Part shown: piece by piece, positions 8,615-17,466 of the stretch | How positions within the stretch are numbered: position 1 is the first letter of the stretch | Layout of the letters: every line of letters starts with the position of its first letter | NCBI GenBank assembly: GCA_022652985.1 | Contig: JALCRY010000005.1 | Span: forward strand, 20,436 to 84,435 | Length of the DNA stretch: 64,000 bases | Direction of reading: 5' to 3' | From: Eubacteriaceae bacterium | GTDB taxonomy: Bacteria; Bacillota; Clostridia; Peptostreptococcales; Anaerovoracaceae | Program-made: the position numbers and the translations under genes | The notes under the pieces: generated by a model | Told to the model about the DNA's origin: nothing | Databases searched by the model: none | Seen by the model: the letters and a program-made list of their open reading frames with translations, nothing else

Positions 8615-9874
8615 ATGTCTTACGGACTCGTCGGTGAAAAACTCGGACACAGCTATTCGAAAATAATACATGAAAAGCTCGGGCTCTACAGCTACGGGCT
8701 TTTTGAGGTGCCGCGCAGTGAGTTCGGCGCTTTCATAGACGCGCGCGGATACAGCGGACTAAATGTCACAATTCCGTACAAGCAGGAAGTCATAAGCCAT
8801 CTGGACAGCATCGACGCGGCGGCAAAGGAGATCGGCGCGGTGAACACGCTCTGCTTCCTCAGCGCAAACGGGACCGCGGCCGGAGATATTCTGACCGGGG
8901 CCAATACAGATTATTACGGCTTCCTTTATATGGCGGACAGGGCCGGGATCGATTTTGCGGGACAGCATGTCCTGGTCCTCGGCACCGGCGGTGCGAGTCT
9001 CATGGTGCAGAAGGCAGTAATGGACAAGAACGCGAAGTCGATCACTGTCGCCTCAAGGTCGCAGCACGCAGGTGTGGTCACATATGATGAACTTTCCGCT
9101 GACAGCGCGCTGCGCCGGTCTGTCGGCATCATCGTGAATGCGACGCCTGTCGGAACATACCCGGACAACTATGCCTCAGTCCTGGATCCGGGCGATTATC
9201 CGTCATGCGCGGGAGTGCTCGATCTGATCTACAACCCGTTCCGGACCAGACTGCTCCTCGAAGCCGAGGCGCATCATATTCCCAGCTCCAACGGACTCCC
9301 TATGCTGGTCGCGCAGGCTGTGAAATCCGCTGAACTCTGGACCGGCAGAAAACTCATGGACAAAACCGCCGCTATTATCGCGGAGCTTAAACGCGAGCTC
9401 GGTAATATTGTCCTGACCGGGATGCCGGGATGCGGAAAATCTACTGTGGGCCGCGCGCTTGCAGACCTGCTCGGCCGTAAAATGATCGACACTGACGAAG
9501 AAATAGAGAAACGCACCGGCAGGCATCCTGCCGAAATAATAAACGAAGACGGCGAAGCCGCTTTCCGCAAAATCGAAACAGAGATCATCAGAGACATCTG
9601 CCGGGAAAACAGCCTGGTCATATCGACCGGCGGCGGCGCGGTCCTGCGGCAGGAAAATGTCGACGCTATGCGCCAGAACGGGACCGTGTTCTTCATAGAA
9701 AGAAAAATTGAGAATCTGGCCGCCGACAAAAGGCCGCTGTCCGGAGACCTGGAAAAACGGCGCGCGCTGTACGGCAGAAGGCTGCCTATGTACATGAACG
9801 CCGCCGATCATACAGTCGACAACAACGGCTCTGTGGAAAAAACCGCAAAAGCAGTCATCGCTCTGCTGGGCTGA
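8615..9874 (+). CDS. aroE-aroK: Shikimate dehydrogenase / shikimate kinase fusion
   Basis: One 419-residue reading frame holds two enzymes. Residues 1-~258 are AroE (NADPH-dependent reduction of 3-dehydroshikimate): GHSYSK, NVTIPYKQE with catalytic Lys56, TGANTDYYGF with Asp99, and VLGTGGASLMV for the cofactor. Residues ~264-419 are AroK (shikimate to shikimate 3-phosphate): P-loop GMPGCGKST (269-277), FRKIETE, STGGGAV (337-343) and a lid region with KRPL. The frame also extends upstream, but the start MSYGLVGEKLGHSYS at 8615 follows AGAGGG and lies one base after the mutase stop. It is the last gene of the operon. Dehydroquinate dehydratase, the step before AroE, is absent. Confidence 0.93.
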   Translation: MSYGLVGEKLGHSYSKIIHEKLGLYSYGLFEVPRSEFGAFIDARGYSGLNVTIPYKQEVISHLDSIDAAAKEIGAVNTLCFLSANGTAAGDILTGANTDYYGFLYMADRAGIDFAGQHVLVLGTGGASLMVQKAVMDKNAKSITVASRSQHAGVVTYDELSADSALRRSVGIIVNATPVGTYPDNYASVLDPGDYPSCAGVLDLIYNPFRTRLLLEAEAHHIPSSNGLPMLVAQAVKSAELWTGRKLMDKTAAIIAELKRELGNIVLTGMPGCGKSTVGRALADLLGRKMIDTDEEIEKRTGRHPAEIINEDGEAAFRKIETEIIRDICRENSLVISTGGGAVLRQENVDAMRQNGTVFFIERKIENLAADKRPLSGDLEKRRALYGRRLPMYMNAADHTVDNNGSVEKTAKAVIALLG

Positions 9875-9892
9875 TGACATGTTCTGTTTTGA

Positions 9893-9915
9893 ATTTCATA
9901 TTTCAAATATGAAAT
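9893..9915. promoter_or_regulatory. Perfect 23-bp palindrome, probable activator site
   Basis: Half-site ATTTCATATTT (9893-9903), a central C, and its exact complement (9905-9915). It contains TTTCA-AATA-TGAAA. It lies 96 bases upstream of the -24 element of the sigma-54 promoter at 10011, the usual distance for an enhancer bound by a sigma-54 activator. The same dyad form occurs before other sigma-54 promoters in this window. Confidence 0.7.
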
Positions 9916-10010
9916 CGTATTTTTATGACGTTCTGTCTTTCTTATATTATACTGTAAATATGATCTTTGAAATTTGGGGATTTTTCTGTACATCCGTGCC
10001 ATTATTATTT

Positions 10011-10026
10011 TGGCACGGTATTTGCT
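10011..10026 (+). promoter_or_regulatory. Sigma-54 (-24/-12) promoter of the acylating aldehyde dehydrogenase
   Basis: TGGCACG-GTAT-TTGCT matches the sigma-54 consensus (TGGCAC, five bases, TTGCW) with GG and GC ten bases apart. The gene starts 45 bases downstream. Confidence 0.9.
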
Positions 10027-10070
10027 TATATCATATAGTAGAACGTATAACAGAAACGGAGGTTTAAATA

Positions 10071-11495
10071 ATGTCGAATAAATATTCAGAGGAAGAAGTA
10101 CAGACTTATGTTGCCGGCCTGATAAGCCGCGCAAAAGAAGCACAGGAAGTCATCAACGGCTATACGCAGGAACAGGTGGATAATCTTGTTTCCATCATAG
10201 CTTATAAAATGACGCGTCCGGATGTGGAAAAACAACTGGCTGAATTCGCGCTCAAGGATACTGAGCTTGGTGATATCCCTTCAAAAATCGGGAAAATCGA
10301 AATCAAGGTCAAAGGCGTTTATTCTGAAATCAAACATGCAAAAACCGTAGGCGTGATCGAAGAGATCCCTGAACGCGGTCTTAAACGCATTGCCAAGCCG
10401 GTAGGCGTCATCGGCGCTCTTATCCCGAGCACACAGCCGGAAATGATCCCTATTACAACCGCAATGATGACGGTAAAAAGCAGAAATGCTGTAGTTATCG
10501 CACCGCATCCGCGCGGCCGTTACACTTCGGAACTCGCTATCAACATGATGCGCGATATCCTGAAAGAAAACGGATGCCCGGAAGATATTCTTGTTTGCTG
10601 TGATCCGGATCATGTCACAGTCGATGTAACAAATGAAATAATGAAGCAGTCTGATCTGGTAATCGCTACGGGCGGCGCAGGCATGGTAAAAGCCGCATAT
10701 TCTTCGGGAACACCTGCATATGGTGTAGGCGCCGGCAATGCAGTAATGTGCATAGACGATACAGCAGATCTTAAAGATGCCGCGCATAAGATCATGATGA
10801 GCAAGACCGGAGATCTGGCAGCAGGATGTTCATGCGACAATTCTCTGATCATCTTCGACAGCGTTTACGATGAAATGATCAAAGCTCTGGAAGCAGAAGG
10901 CGGATATATGTGCAAGGGGAAAGAACATGATAAGATCCGCAGCGCTATATTCCCGGAATGGCCTTCCAACAACACGATCAACCGTAACATAGTGGCTAAG
11001 CCTATTGACGTGATCTCCAAGATTTCCGGAATATCTGTTCCAAAGGCGACTAAATTTATCATGGCAGAGGAAACCGGCGCCGGATTCGATTATCCGCTTT
11101 CCGGTGAAAAAATGTGCATGACGCTGGCAGTATACCGCGTCAAAACACTTGATGAAGCTATAAAACTTCTCAATAATATCCACGCTTATTCAGGAGCAGG
11201 ACATTCATGCGGTATCTATTCCAACAATCAGGATAATATCCTCAAGTTCGCTCTGGAAACAAAGACGGCGCGTGTAAACAATAACCTGCCGAACAGTGTT
11301 GTCAACACAGGCAACTGGATGGCAGGACATCCGTTCTCACCGTCGCTCGGATGCGGCACATGGGGCGGCAATATCGCTTCAGAAAATATTACACTCAAGT
11401 TCTATATGAACAACACATGGCTCGCTACCGGTATCGACAGAAAGGCTCCGACAGACGAAGAGCTCTTCGGAGATACAGGTGTAATGAATAACTAA
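10071..11495 (+). CDS. CoA-acylating aldehyde dehydrogenase (SucD/SauS-like)
   Basis: A 474-residue enzyme of the CoA-acylating aldehyde dehydrogenase group, which interconverts an aldehyde plus CoA with an acyl-CoA using NAD(P). VGVIEEIPERGL, ATGGAGMVKAAYSSG, PAYGVGAGN and GAGHSCGIYSNN are shared with clostridial succinate-semialdehyde dehydrogenase SucD and with sulfoacetaldehyde dehydrogenase. The likely catalytic Cys is C253 in AAGCSCDNS. RBS GGAGG, start unambiguous. It stands alone under a sigma-54 promoter, so it is probably switched on by one of the two PrpR-type activators. Succinate semialdehyde is a reasonable substrate because two 4-hydroxybutyrate-dehydrogenase-like genes are nearby, but this is inference. 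Confidence 0.82.
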   Translation: MSNKYSEEEVQTYVAGLISRAKEAQEVINGYTQEQVDNLVSIIAYKMTRPDVEKQLAEFALKDTELGDIPSKIGKIEIKVKGVYSEIKHAKTVGVIEEIPERGLKRIAKPVGVIGALIPSTQPEMIPITTAMMTVKSRNAVVIAPHPRGRYTSELAINMMRDILKENGCPEDILVCCDPDHVTVDVTNEIMKQSDLVIATGGAGMVKAAYSSGTPAYGVGAGNAVMCIDDTADLKDAAHKIMMSKTGDLAAGCSCDNSLIIFDSVYDEMIKALEAEGGYMCKGKEHDKIRSAIFPEWPSNNTINRNIVAKPIDVISKISGISVPKATKFIMAEETGAGFDYPLSGEKMCMTLAVYRVKTLDEAIKLLNNIHAYSGAGHSCGIYSNNQDNILKFALETKTARVNNNLPNSVVNTGNWMAGHPFSPSLGCGTWGGNIASENITLKFYMNNTWLATGIDRKAPTDEELFGDTGVMNN

Positions 11496-11542
11496 TTGGT
11501 TTCAGTTTAACTGTACATAGTTTCACTCCAGTATCACAAAAA

Positions 11543-11570
11543 ACATCCGCTGCTATTCACCGGCGGATGT
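11543..11570. terminator. Bidirectional terminator between convergent genes
   Basis: ACATCCGC (11543-11550) and GCGGATGT (11563-11570) form a stem flanked by A-run on the left and T-run on the right, so it can end both the aldehyde dehydrogenase transcript (+) and the activator transcript (-). Confidence 0.85.
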
Positions 11571-11585
11571 TTTTTATATGTCTGA

Positions 11586-13535
11586 TTATTTTTCGTTAAG
11601 CTTGCGCCATAATGTCGTTTTCCCGATGCCCAGCTTTCTTGAAACTTCGTCCTGATCACTGCATCTGTCCATCTCCTGCTGTATCACGGATTTCTCAAAT
11701 TGCGCCACAGCGCCTTTCAGCCCGTGTTCAAAAGAAATATTCACACTCCACTGCGGCTGGTTTTGCGCCGATTCTACCAGTAAAGTCTTTTCAATGCTGT
11801 CATCAAATTCCGAAAGAAAAGATGTAAAGATCTGCTCTTTTTCCAGCTTGATCCCTTTGCTCACGCTGCTGAGAACGACTAACCGTTCCACTATATTCTG
11901 CAGTTCTCTGACATTTCCCGGCCAGCTGTAATCAATAAGCCATTGCAGGTATTCATCCCAGCCATCAGGCAGACCGTTCATATAATTGACGGCGTAATTC
12001 TCAGCCAGCGGTTTTATATCAGAGCGGCGCGCGCGCAGAGGCGGAATGATAAGATTGAACACGTTTATCCGATAGTACAGATCTTCTCTGAATTCTCCTT
12101 TGCCGACTTTTTTCAAAAGGTCATGATTGGTTGCGCTGATGATCCTGACATCGATAGAAATGATTTTGCTGCCTCCGACCCGCATTATTTCACGCTCCTG
12201 GATCACCCTAAGCAGTCTGGCCTGAAGTTCAAGCGGGACTTCTCCTATCTCATCAAGAAATAAGGTGCCGCAGTCCGCAAGTTCGAATAAGCCCTTCTTG
12301 CCCTGTTTCCGCGCACCGGTAAAAGCACCTTCCTCATATCCGAATAGTTCACTTTCCAGAAGTTCCGCCGGTATGGCCGCGCAGTTTACGGCCACGAAAG
12401 GTCCGTCGGCCCTGCCGCTTTCATTATGAATGCCCTGCGCAAACATTTCCTTGCCGGTACCAGATTCTCCTTCGATCAGAACACTGGCATCGGAATGCGC
12501 GATCAGAGCAGCCATATCTTTGACCTTATTCATCCCCTTGTCGCAGGTGATGATATCATCCAGATAATGTCTGGCTTCAAACCCCCTTGTATGGATCTCA
12601 TGACGTATCTGTTTCTGCATCTCCTGGATCTTCGTAACATTTTCAAATGTGCTCACGACGCCGACAAATTTATTATCGCGTATGATCTGCCTGTGGCTTG
12701 TAGCCAGAAGTTCCCTCTTATGCTTTTTTACATAGCTTATCTCCGTCAGCTCCCGCGAAAAAACTTTCCGGTATGACTCATCTTCCAGTGCATTGCTTCC
12801 CATGGTGTCATCGTTCTTCTGCCTAGGCGCATCCAGAAATGCAGCAGCCGGGTCGTTGCAGATAATGATATTCTTTTTATCATCCGTAACTATCACGCCT
12901 TCCGACAATGAATTGAAAGCCGCTTCCAGACGCGCCGCATTATCTTTCTGATTTTGTGATTCCCTCAGGATATCGATCGTCTCTTCAAATGCTTTATGAA
13001 CGCTATATTCTCCTGCACTGACTTCAAGGCCGTTCAGACCGAGTGAATTGGCATACCTGACAGCGACATTTCCTCCTATGACTGTCCTGATATGGTTTTC
13101 CATGGCATCATTTACCGCTTTAAAGATGTCTCCCTCATTTGTGAATGTATATTGTACGATCCTTACCCCGTACATTTTTTCTATATCTCTGATATTCGGT
13201 ATGTCGGCTCTGTAATGGATAAACGCGGCAGTTTTGACTGAAGGCGGCAGCTGATCGATCACCTGGAGTACGTCGAACGGGGTTATCGGAATAGTAATGA
13301 CCGGGATATTTACTACCTTCCGTATGAATGCAGCTGTCCCGCCGCGGCTCAATATAGCATCTACTTTCGTTTCTATTTCCAGAGCTTTCACCGCAGCATC
13401 ATCGAATGACGCGTAATAATCAAGTGCCTCAACGCCGTTTTCTTTAGCGACTTTTTTGAATATTTCCGACATCATAGGGTATGTCGCGATCAGCGCCAGT
13501 GTCTGTTTCTGCATAAAATTATTTTTATTATCCAT
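11586..13535 (-). CDS. PrpR-type sigma-54 transcriptional activator (A)
   Basis: A 649-residue enhancer-binding activator. Order: PrpR-N sensor domain (about 8-170, [16 protein letters not shown]...), PAS domain (about 200-300, DDKKNIIICNDPAAAFL), AAA+ domain with Walker A GESGTGKE and sigma-54 contact loop GAFTGA (about 410), and a C-terminal Fis-type helix-turn-helix ([15 protein letters not shown]). The PrpR-N domain in Salmonella senses 2-methylcitrate; here the ligand may be an intermediate of the adjacent PrpF/hydratase route. The frame opens further upstream, but GAGGAG before ATG 13535 supports this start. It is the last gene of that operon, behind a partial terminator. A second copy is at 27023. 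Confidence 0.93.
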   Translation of the reverse strand: MDNKNNFMQKQTLALIATYPMMSEIFKKVAKENGVEALDYYASFDDAAVKALEIETKVDAILSRGGTAAFIRKVVNIPVITIPITPFDVLQVIDQLPPSVKTAAFIHYRADIPNIRDIEKMYGVRIVQYTFTNEGDIFKAVNDAMENHIRTVIGGNVAVRYANSLGLNGLEVSAGEYSVHKAFEETIDILRESQNQKDNAARLEAAFNSLSEGVIVTDDKKNIIICNDPAAAFLDAPRQKNDDTMGSNALEDESYRKVFSRELTEISYVKKHKRELLATSHRQIIRDNKFVGVVSTFENVTKIQEMQKQIRHEIHTRGFEARHYLDDIITCDKGMNKVKDMAALIAHSDASVLIEGESGTGKEMFAQGIHNESGRADGPFVAVNCAAIPAELLESELFGYEEGAFTGARKQGKKGLFELADCGTLFLDEIGEVPLELQARLLRVIQEREIMRVGGSKIISIDVRIISATNHDLLKKVGKGEFREDLYYRINVFNLIIPPLRARRSDIKPLAENYAVNYMNGLPDGWDEYLQWLIDYSWPGNVRELQNIVERLVVLSSVSKGIKLEKEQIFTSFLSEFDDSIEKTLLVESAQNQPQWSVNISFEHGLKGAVAQFEKSVIQQEMDRCSDQDEVSRKLGIGKTTLWRKLNEK

Positions 13536-13567
13536 ATTAATTATCTCCTCTGCGCTGATACTAAAAC

Positions 13568-13595
13568 GAGAAAGCACAGCAGCCTGCGCTTTCTC
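13568..13595 (-). terminator. Hairpin between GGGtGRT gene and activator
   Basis: GAGAAAGC (13568-13575) and GCTTTCTC (13588-13595) form an 8-bp stem; on the reverse strand it is followed by GTTTTAG. A weak terminator here would lower, not abolish, read-through into the activator gene. Confidence 0.6.
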
Positions 13596-13615
13596 TGAAC
13601 ACACTCCCGGGATGA

Positions 13616-14617
13616 TCAGCCTTTGATTTTTTCTATTGCCACAGCAATATATACTGTAGCGCCGACCATTGGATTATTACCCATGCCAATAAACCCCATC
13701 ATTTCCACATGTGCGGGAACTGATGATGACCCTGTGAAAACAGCATCCGCATACATGCGCGCCATCAGATCCGTCTGCCCGTAAGACGACGGTCCCGCAG
13801 AGGTGTCATCAGGATTAAGCGTCCTGCCGATGCCTCCTCCCGAAGCACAGGCGAAGTAGTTCCGCCCGTTGTCATTGGCATATTTTTTATATGCGCCGCA
13901 TACCGGATGCTGGAATCTGATCATATGTGTAGCATTGCCGGTTATTGAAACATCAACTTTCTCTTTTATCATTATCGCCACGCCTTCGCGCATTTCGTCG
14001 GCGCCGTAACATCTTACATTACTGCATTCTCCGTCCGAATATTTGATTTCATCAACAATGCTCAGTTTGTCGTTTTCAAAATCGTATTCCGTCTCCACAT
14101 AAGTGAATCCGTTTATCCTGGCTATGATATCGGCGGCATCTTTCCCCATCCCGTTTAATATTACACGAAGCGGTGTTTTTCTGGCTTGATTAGCAGATTT
14201 TGCTATGCCGATAGCGCCTTCTGCAGCGGCAAACGATTCATGTCCGGCTACAAACGCAAAACACTTCACATCTTCGGAAAGCAGCATTGCCGCCAGTCTT
14301 CCATGCGATATTCCGACCTGTCTCTGATCCGAAACAGAACCTTTTTCACAGAAAGCCTGCAATGCTTCTCCTATTATTACAGCCGCGTCTCTGGCATTCT
14401 TCACTTCGGCGCTTTTTACAGCCGCCGCCGCGCCCGCGGTATATGCCCATCCGGCATCCTCAAAACTGATTGGCTGTATCTCTTTTATTATTGCCCTGAC
14501 ATCTATGCCCGCGCCGCAGCAAATTTGCTCCGCTTCTTCAAGAGATCTGATGCCGTATTTATTTAAAAAGCTTTGTACCTGACCGCTCTTATTCTCTGAG
14601 TTTTCATATACAGCCAT
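13616..14617 (-). CDS. GGGtGRT family protein
   Basis: A 333-residue protein of the family named for its GGGtGRT motif, seen here as ACASGGGIGRTLNPDDTSAG (about 262-281). The family has no established biochemical role; it is commonly found beside an NifU-like Fe-S scaffold gene, as it is here. No signal peptide or membrane segment is visible. RBS GGAAGGAG; only 3 bases separate it from the scaffold gene. Its place inside an operon encoding an aconitase-type Fe-S hydratase suggests, but does not prove, a role in maturing or repairing that cluster. Confidence 0.8.
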   Translation of the reverse strand: MAVYENSENKSGQVQSFLNKYGIRSLEEAEQICCGAGIDVRAIIKEIQPISFEDAGWAYTAGAAAAVKSAEVKNARDAAVIIGEALQAFCEKGSVSDQRQVGISHGRLAAMLLSEDVKCFAFVAGHESFAAAEGAIGIAKSANQARKTPLRVILNGMGKDAADIIARINGFTYVETEYDFENDKLSIVDEIKYSDGECSNVRCYGADEMREGVAIMIKEKVDVSITGNATHMIRFQHPVCGAYKKYANDNGRNYFACASGGGIGRTLNPDDTSAGPSSYGQTDLMARMYADAVFTGSSSVPAHVEMMGFIGMGNNPMVGATVYIAVAIEKIKG

Positions 14618-14620
14618 CTC

Positions 14621-15313
14621 TTACTCCTTCCTCGGATCGATATATCTTACGGCTTCGTCGAATCTGCCGTATGTATCAGTCGCATCTGCAAGTGCTTTTT
14701 CGGCATTTTCTCCGTCACTGACAGCGCTCATCATCTTCCCGATATTTACATATTCATAGCCGATTATTCTATCCTTTTCATCAAGCGCAAGCTTGCGGAT
14801 ATACCCCTCGCCCGCCTGCAGATATCTCGGACCCGTCTGTACCGAGCCGTAACTGGTTCCAACCATTGAGATCTTGTCATTGCTCAGATCCTCCAGCGCC
14901 GCACCTACTTCAAGTCCATCTTCCGTAAAGGCCGACTGGCTCCTTCCATAAACCAGATTAAGAAATTGTTCGCGCATAGCCACGTTTATGGCATCGCAGA
15001 CTAAATCTGTATTGATTGCCTCCAGAAGTGTTTTCCCCGGTAATATTTCCGAAGCCATAGCCGCCGACTGTGTCATTCCGCTGCATCCTATCACTTCAAT
15101 GAGCGCTTCCTGTACGATGCCGTCTTTCACATTCACCGTAAGTTTGCACGCGCCCTGTTTCATTGCGCAGGTGCCCACGCCGTGACTGAAGCCGTTTATC
15201 TGATCAATGCTTTTTACAGAAGTAAATTTCCCTTCCTGCGGGATCGGTGCAGCGCCGTGCTGCCTGCATCTGTTAACGCATATCATCTGTTCGAGATTCT
15301 TTTTTACTTTCAT
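14621..15313 (-). CDS. NifU/IscU-like iron-sulfur cluster scaffold protein
   Basis: A 230-residue protein of the type annotated as Fe-S cluster assembly scaffold and paired with GGGtGRT proteins. It has CxxxC-like cysteines at the N-terminus (MICVNRCRQHG) and GTCAMKQGACKLTV plus EVIGCSGMTQSAAMASEI, the Cys-rich cores resembling the NifU N-domain. RBS AAGGAG, 21 bases after the lyase gene. It probably supplies or holds Fe-S clusters; the client may be the hydratase encoded upstream. Family name is fairly sure, function is inferred. Confidence 0.72.
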   Translation of the reverse strand: MKVKKNLEQMICVNRCRQHGAAPIPQEGKFTSVKSIDQINGFSHGVGTCAMKQGACKLTVNVKDGIVQEALIEVIGCSGMTQSAAMASEILPGKTLLEAINTDLVCDAINVAMREQFLNLVYGRSQSAFTEDGLEVGAALEDLSNDKISMVGTSYGSVQTGPRYLQAGEGYIRKLALDEKDRIIGYEYVNIGKMMSAVSDGENAEKALADATDTYGRFDEAVRYIDPRKE

Positions 15314-15334
15314 TTTGCTGTTCTCCTTACGCCT

Positions 15335-16273
15335 TTAGACGGCTTCCGAAGCGATTCCTGTCAGGCAAAGTTCTTTTGACAAATGTCCCATATGTCCTGT
15401 AAGATCCTCTTTGATGTTCGACTTGACTATTTCGATTGCCTCATAATAATCCCCGAAATCTATGCCGGTTTTCACACCCATGGAATCGAACATATTCAGA
15501 AGATCCTCCATGGCTGTATTTCCTGCCGCGCCCGGCGCAAACGGACACCCGCCCAGACCGCCTATTGAGGCTTCAAAACGTGTGATGCCCGCCTGATATC
15601 CGGCCAGTACATTTGCGGTTCCTATGCCCCTTGTATCGTGCAGGTGCAGCGCCACCGGAATGTCTCCCGCCATATCGAGGACTCTGCGGCTTATGCGGCA
15701 GACCTGCTTCGGATCCGCGATCCCGATCGTATCGCAGAGAACCAGTTCGCATACTCCCATTTCCAGACCTTCTGCCGCCATCCTCATTACCTCGTCCTCG
15801 GATATCGCGCCTTCTATCGAACATCCGAATGTTGTGGCAAGATCCAGTCTGACATTCAGTTCCGGATAACTTTTTATAAGATCTTTCAGCTCTTTTTTTG
15901 ATTCTTCTCTGGTCCTGGAAACATTGGCCCGATTATGAGATTCACTGACTGAGATCACGCAGCTGACTGTCCTGATTCCTGCCTTGAGCGCATTCTCTGC
16001 GCCTTTCTTGTTTGGTATCAGAGCAATAAACCCGTTGTCATCCTCCGCATCGGCCAGAACCGCCTTCACTACATCAGCGGCATCTGCCATCTGAGGGATG
16101 GCTTTAGGATGAACAAAAGATGTCAATTCTATTTCTTTAACGCCTGAAGCGATTATCTTTTTGATAATGTCGATCTTGATATCCGTAGGGATAAATTTTT
16201 TGATATTCTGGAAACCGTCTCTTGGACCCACTTCAATCAGATCGACTTTATCATTTACGCACATATCTGTCAT
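15335..16273 (-). CDS. HMG-CoA-lyase-like enzyme
   Basis: A 312-residue TIM-barrel lyase of the HMG-CoA lyase family. Motifs: IEVGPRDGFQN (active-site Arg-Asp), SVSESHNRANVSRTREES, LCDTIGIADP, LHLHDTRGIGTAN (metal-binding His-x-His), and the flexible Cys loop IGGLGGCPFAPGAAGN. HMG-CoA lyase cleaves 3-hydroxy-3-methylglutaryl-CoA to acetyl-CoA and acetoacetate; relatives cleave other 3-hydroxyacyl-CoA esters. Here it follows a CoA-transferase gene with overlapping stop/start (TGATG), so it most likely cleaves the CoA ester that enzyme makes. The substrate is unknown; a malyl-type ester such as citramalyl- or dimethylmalyl-CoA is possible. Confidence 0.85.
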   Translation of the reverse strand: MTDMCVNDKVDLIEVGPRDGFQNIKKFIPTDIKIDIIKKIIASGVKEIELTSFVHPKAIPQMADAADVVKAVLADAEDDNGFIALIPNKKGAENALKAGIRTVSCVISVSESHNRANVSRTREESKKELKDLIKSYPELNVRLDLATTFGCSIEGAISEDEVMRMAAEGLEMGVCELVLCDTIGIADPKQVCRISRRVLDMAGDIPVALHLHDTRGIGTANVLAGYQAGITRFEASIGGLGGCPFAPGAAGNTAMEDLLNMFDSMGVKTGIDFGDYYEAIEIVKSNIKEDLTGHMGHLSKELCLTGIASEAV

Positions 16274-17466
16274 CAGATCACCTTCTTGTTCCTGAGCTCT
16301 TTGATTTCTGATTCATCCAGACCCAGCGATTTCAATATCTCCTCGTTGTTCTGGCCGAGCTCCGGTGAAGGAGTACGGAATCCCGGTTTGGTTTCCGACA
16401 TTTTTATATGCGTATTTGTCACTTTTAATTTTCCCACCTTAGGATATTCTTCTTCAATGAACATGTTCCGTGCACCTGCTATCTGCGGATCCTCGGTCAC
16501 TTGTCTGATGTTATATATCGGACAGGAAGGAATTCCTTCGGACAGCAGCCTGTCAACGATTTCTCCGCTGTTCTGTGTTTTTGTCCATTCCATAACAACG
16601 TCTCTGACAAAATCGTGATTCTGCACACGTTCCCTGTTGGCTTTCGTCCTCGGATCATTGATCAGATCCTCGCGTCCCATAAATCCGCAGAGCAGTTTCC
16701 AGAACTTATCATTTGCACAGCCGATCACAACATCGGTCCCGTCTTTTGTCGGGAATGTGTCATACGGATATGATGACTCATACCGGTTTCCGATCCTATC
16801 CGGGATCCTTCCCGTAGCCAGATATATCTGATTGATGATCTGCAGACTGGCCACTAATGTATCGACCAGCGCAATATCCACTTTCTGCCCGATGCCCGTT
16901 TCCTTACTGTAATGAAGCGCGGATAAAATTCCGACGCACAGCGATATTCCGCCCATTACATCCGACATCGGTCCGCCGCATCTTGTTGCGGAACCGTCCG
17001 GCCATCCTGTCACGCTCATCAGCCCGCTCATCGCCTGACCGATAATATCGTATCCCGCTCTCTTGGAATACGGGCCTGTATGACCAAATCCGGAAACAGC
17101 ACCATATACCAGCTTCGGATTAACTTCTTTCAGGGTTTCCCACCCGAGTCCGAGTTTTTCCATTGTTCCCGGCCTGTAATTTTCGACCAGGATATCGGCC
17201 TTTTTTACCAGCTCAAGAAAAATCTTTTTGCCCTCTTCACTTTTTAGATTTAACGTAATGCCTTTCTTATTCCGATTCAGATTCATGAAATAAACGCTTT
17301 CGCCTTCTATAAATGGAGGGAAAGCACGGCTGTCATCGCCTTTTTCCGGCATTTCGACTTTTATTACTTCGGCTCCCATATCTGCCATCATCATAGTGCA
17401 GAACGGGCCTGCCAGGACCCTGCTGAGGTCCAGGACTCTTACACCTTCCAGCGCACCGTTACTCAT
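16273..17466 (-). CDS. Class III (CaiB/BaiF) CoA-transferase
   Basis: A 397-residue family III CoA-transferase, which moves CoA between carboxylic acids through an aspartyl-CoA type intermediate. N-terminal GVRVLDLSRVLAGPFCTMMM and GAEVIKVE, then VENYRPGTMEKLGLG, SGFGHTGPYSKRAGYD with the catalytic Asp, and the C-terminal PELGQNNEEIL. Length is normal. It overlaps the 3' end of the hydratase small subunit by 8 bases and touches the lyase start, so the three steps are probably translated together. Its acceptor is most likely the hydroxy-dicarboxylate made by the hydratase; inference. Confidence 0.9.
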   Translation of the reverse strand: MSNGALEGVRVLDLSRVLAGPFCTMMMADMGAEVIKVEMPEKGDDSRAFPPFIEGESVYFMNLNRNKKGITLNLKSEEGKKIFLELVKKADILVENYRPGTMEKLGLGWETLKEVNPKLVYGAVSGFGHTGPYSKRAGYDIIGQAMSGLMSVTGWPDGSATRCGGPMSDVMGGISLCVGILSALHYSKETGIGQKVDIALVDTLVASLQIINQIYLATGRIPDRIGNRYESSYPYDTFPTKDGTDVVIGCANDKFWKLLCGFMGREDLINDPRTKANRERVQNHDFVRDVVMEWTKTQNSGEIVDRLLSEGIPSCPIYNIRQVTEDPQIAGARNMFIEEEYPKVGKLKVTNTHIKMSETKPGFRTPSPELGQNNEEILKSLGLDESEIKELRNKKVI

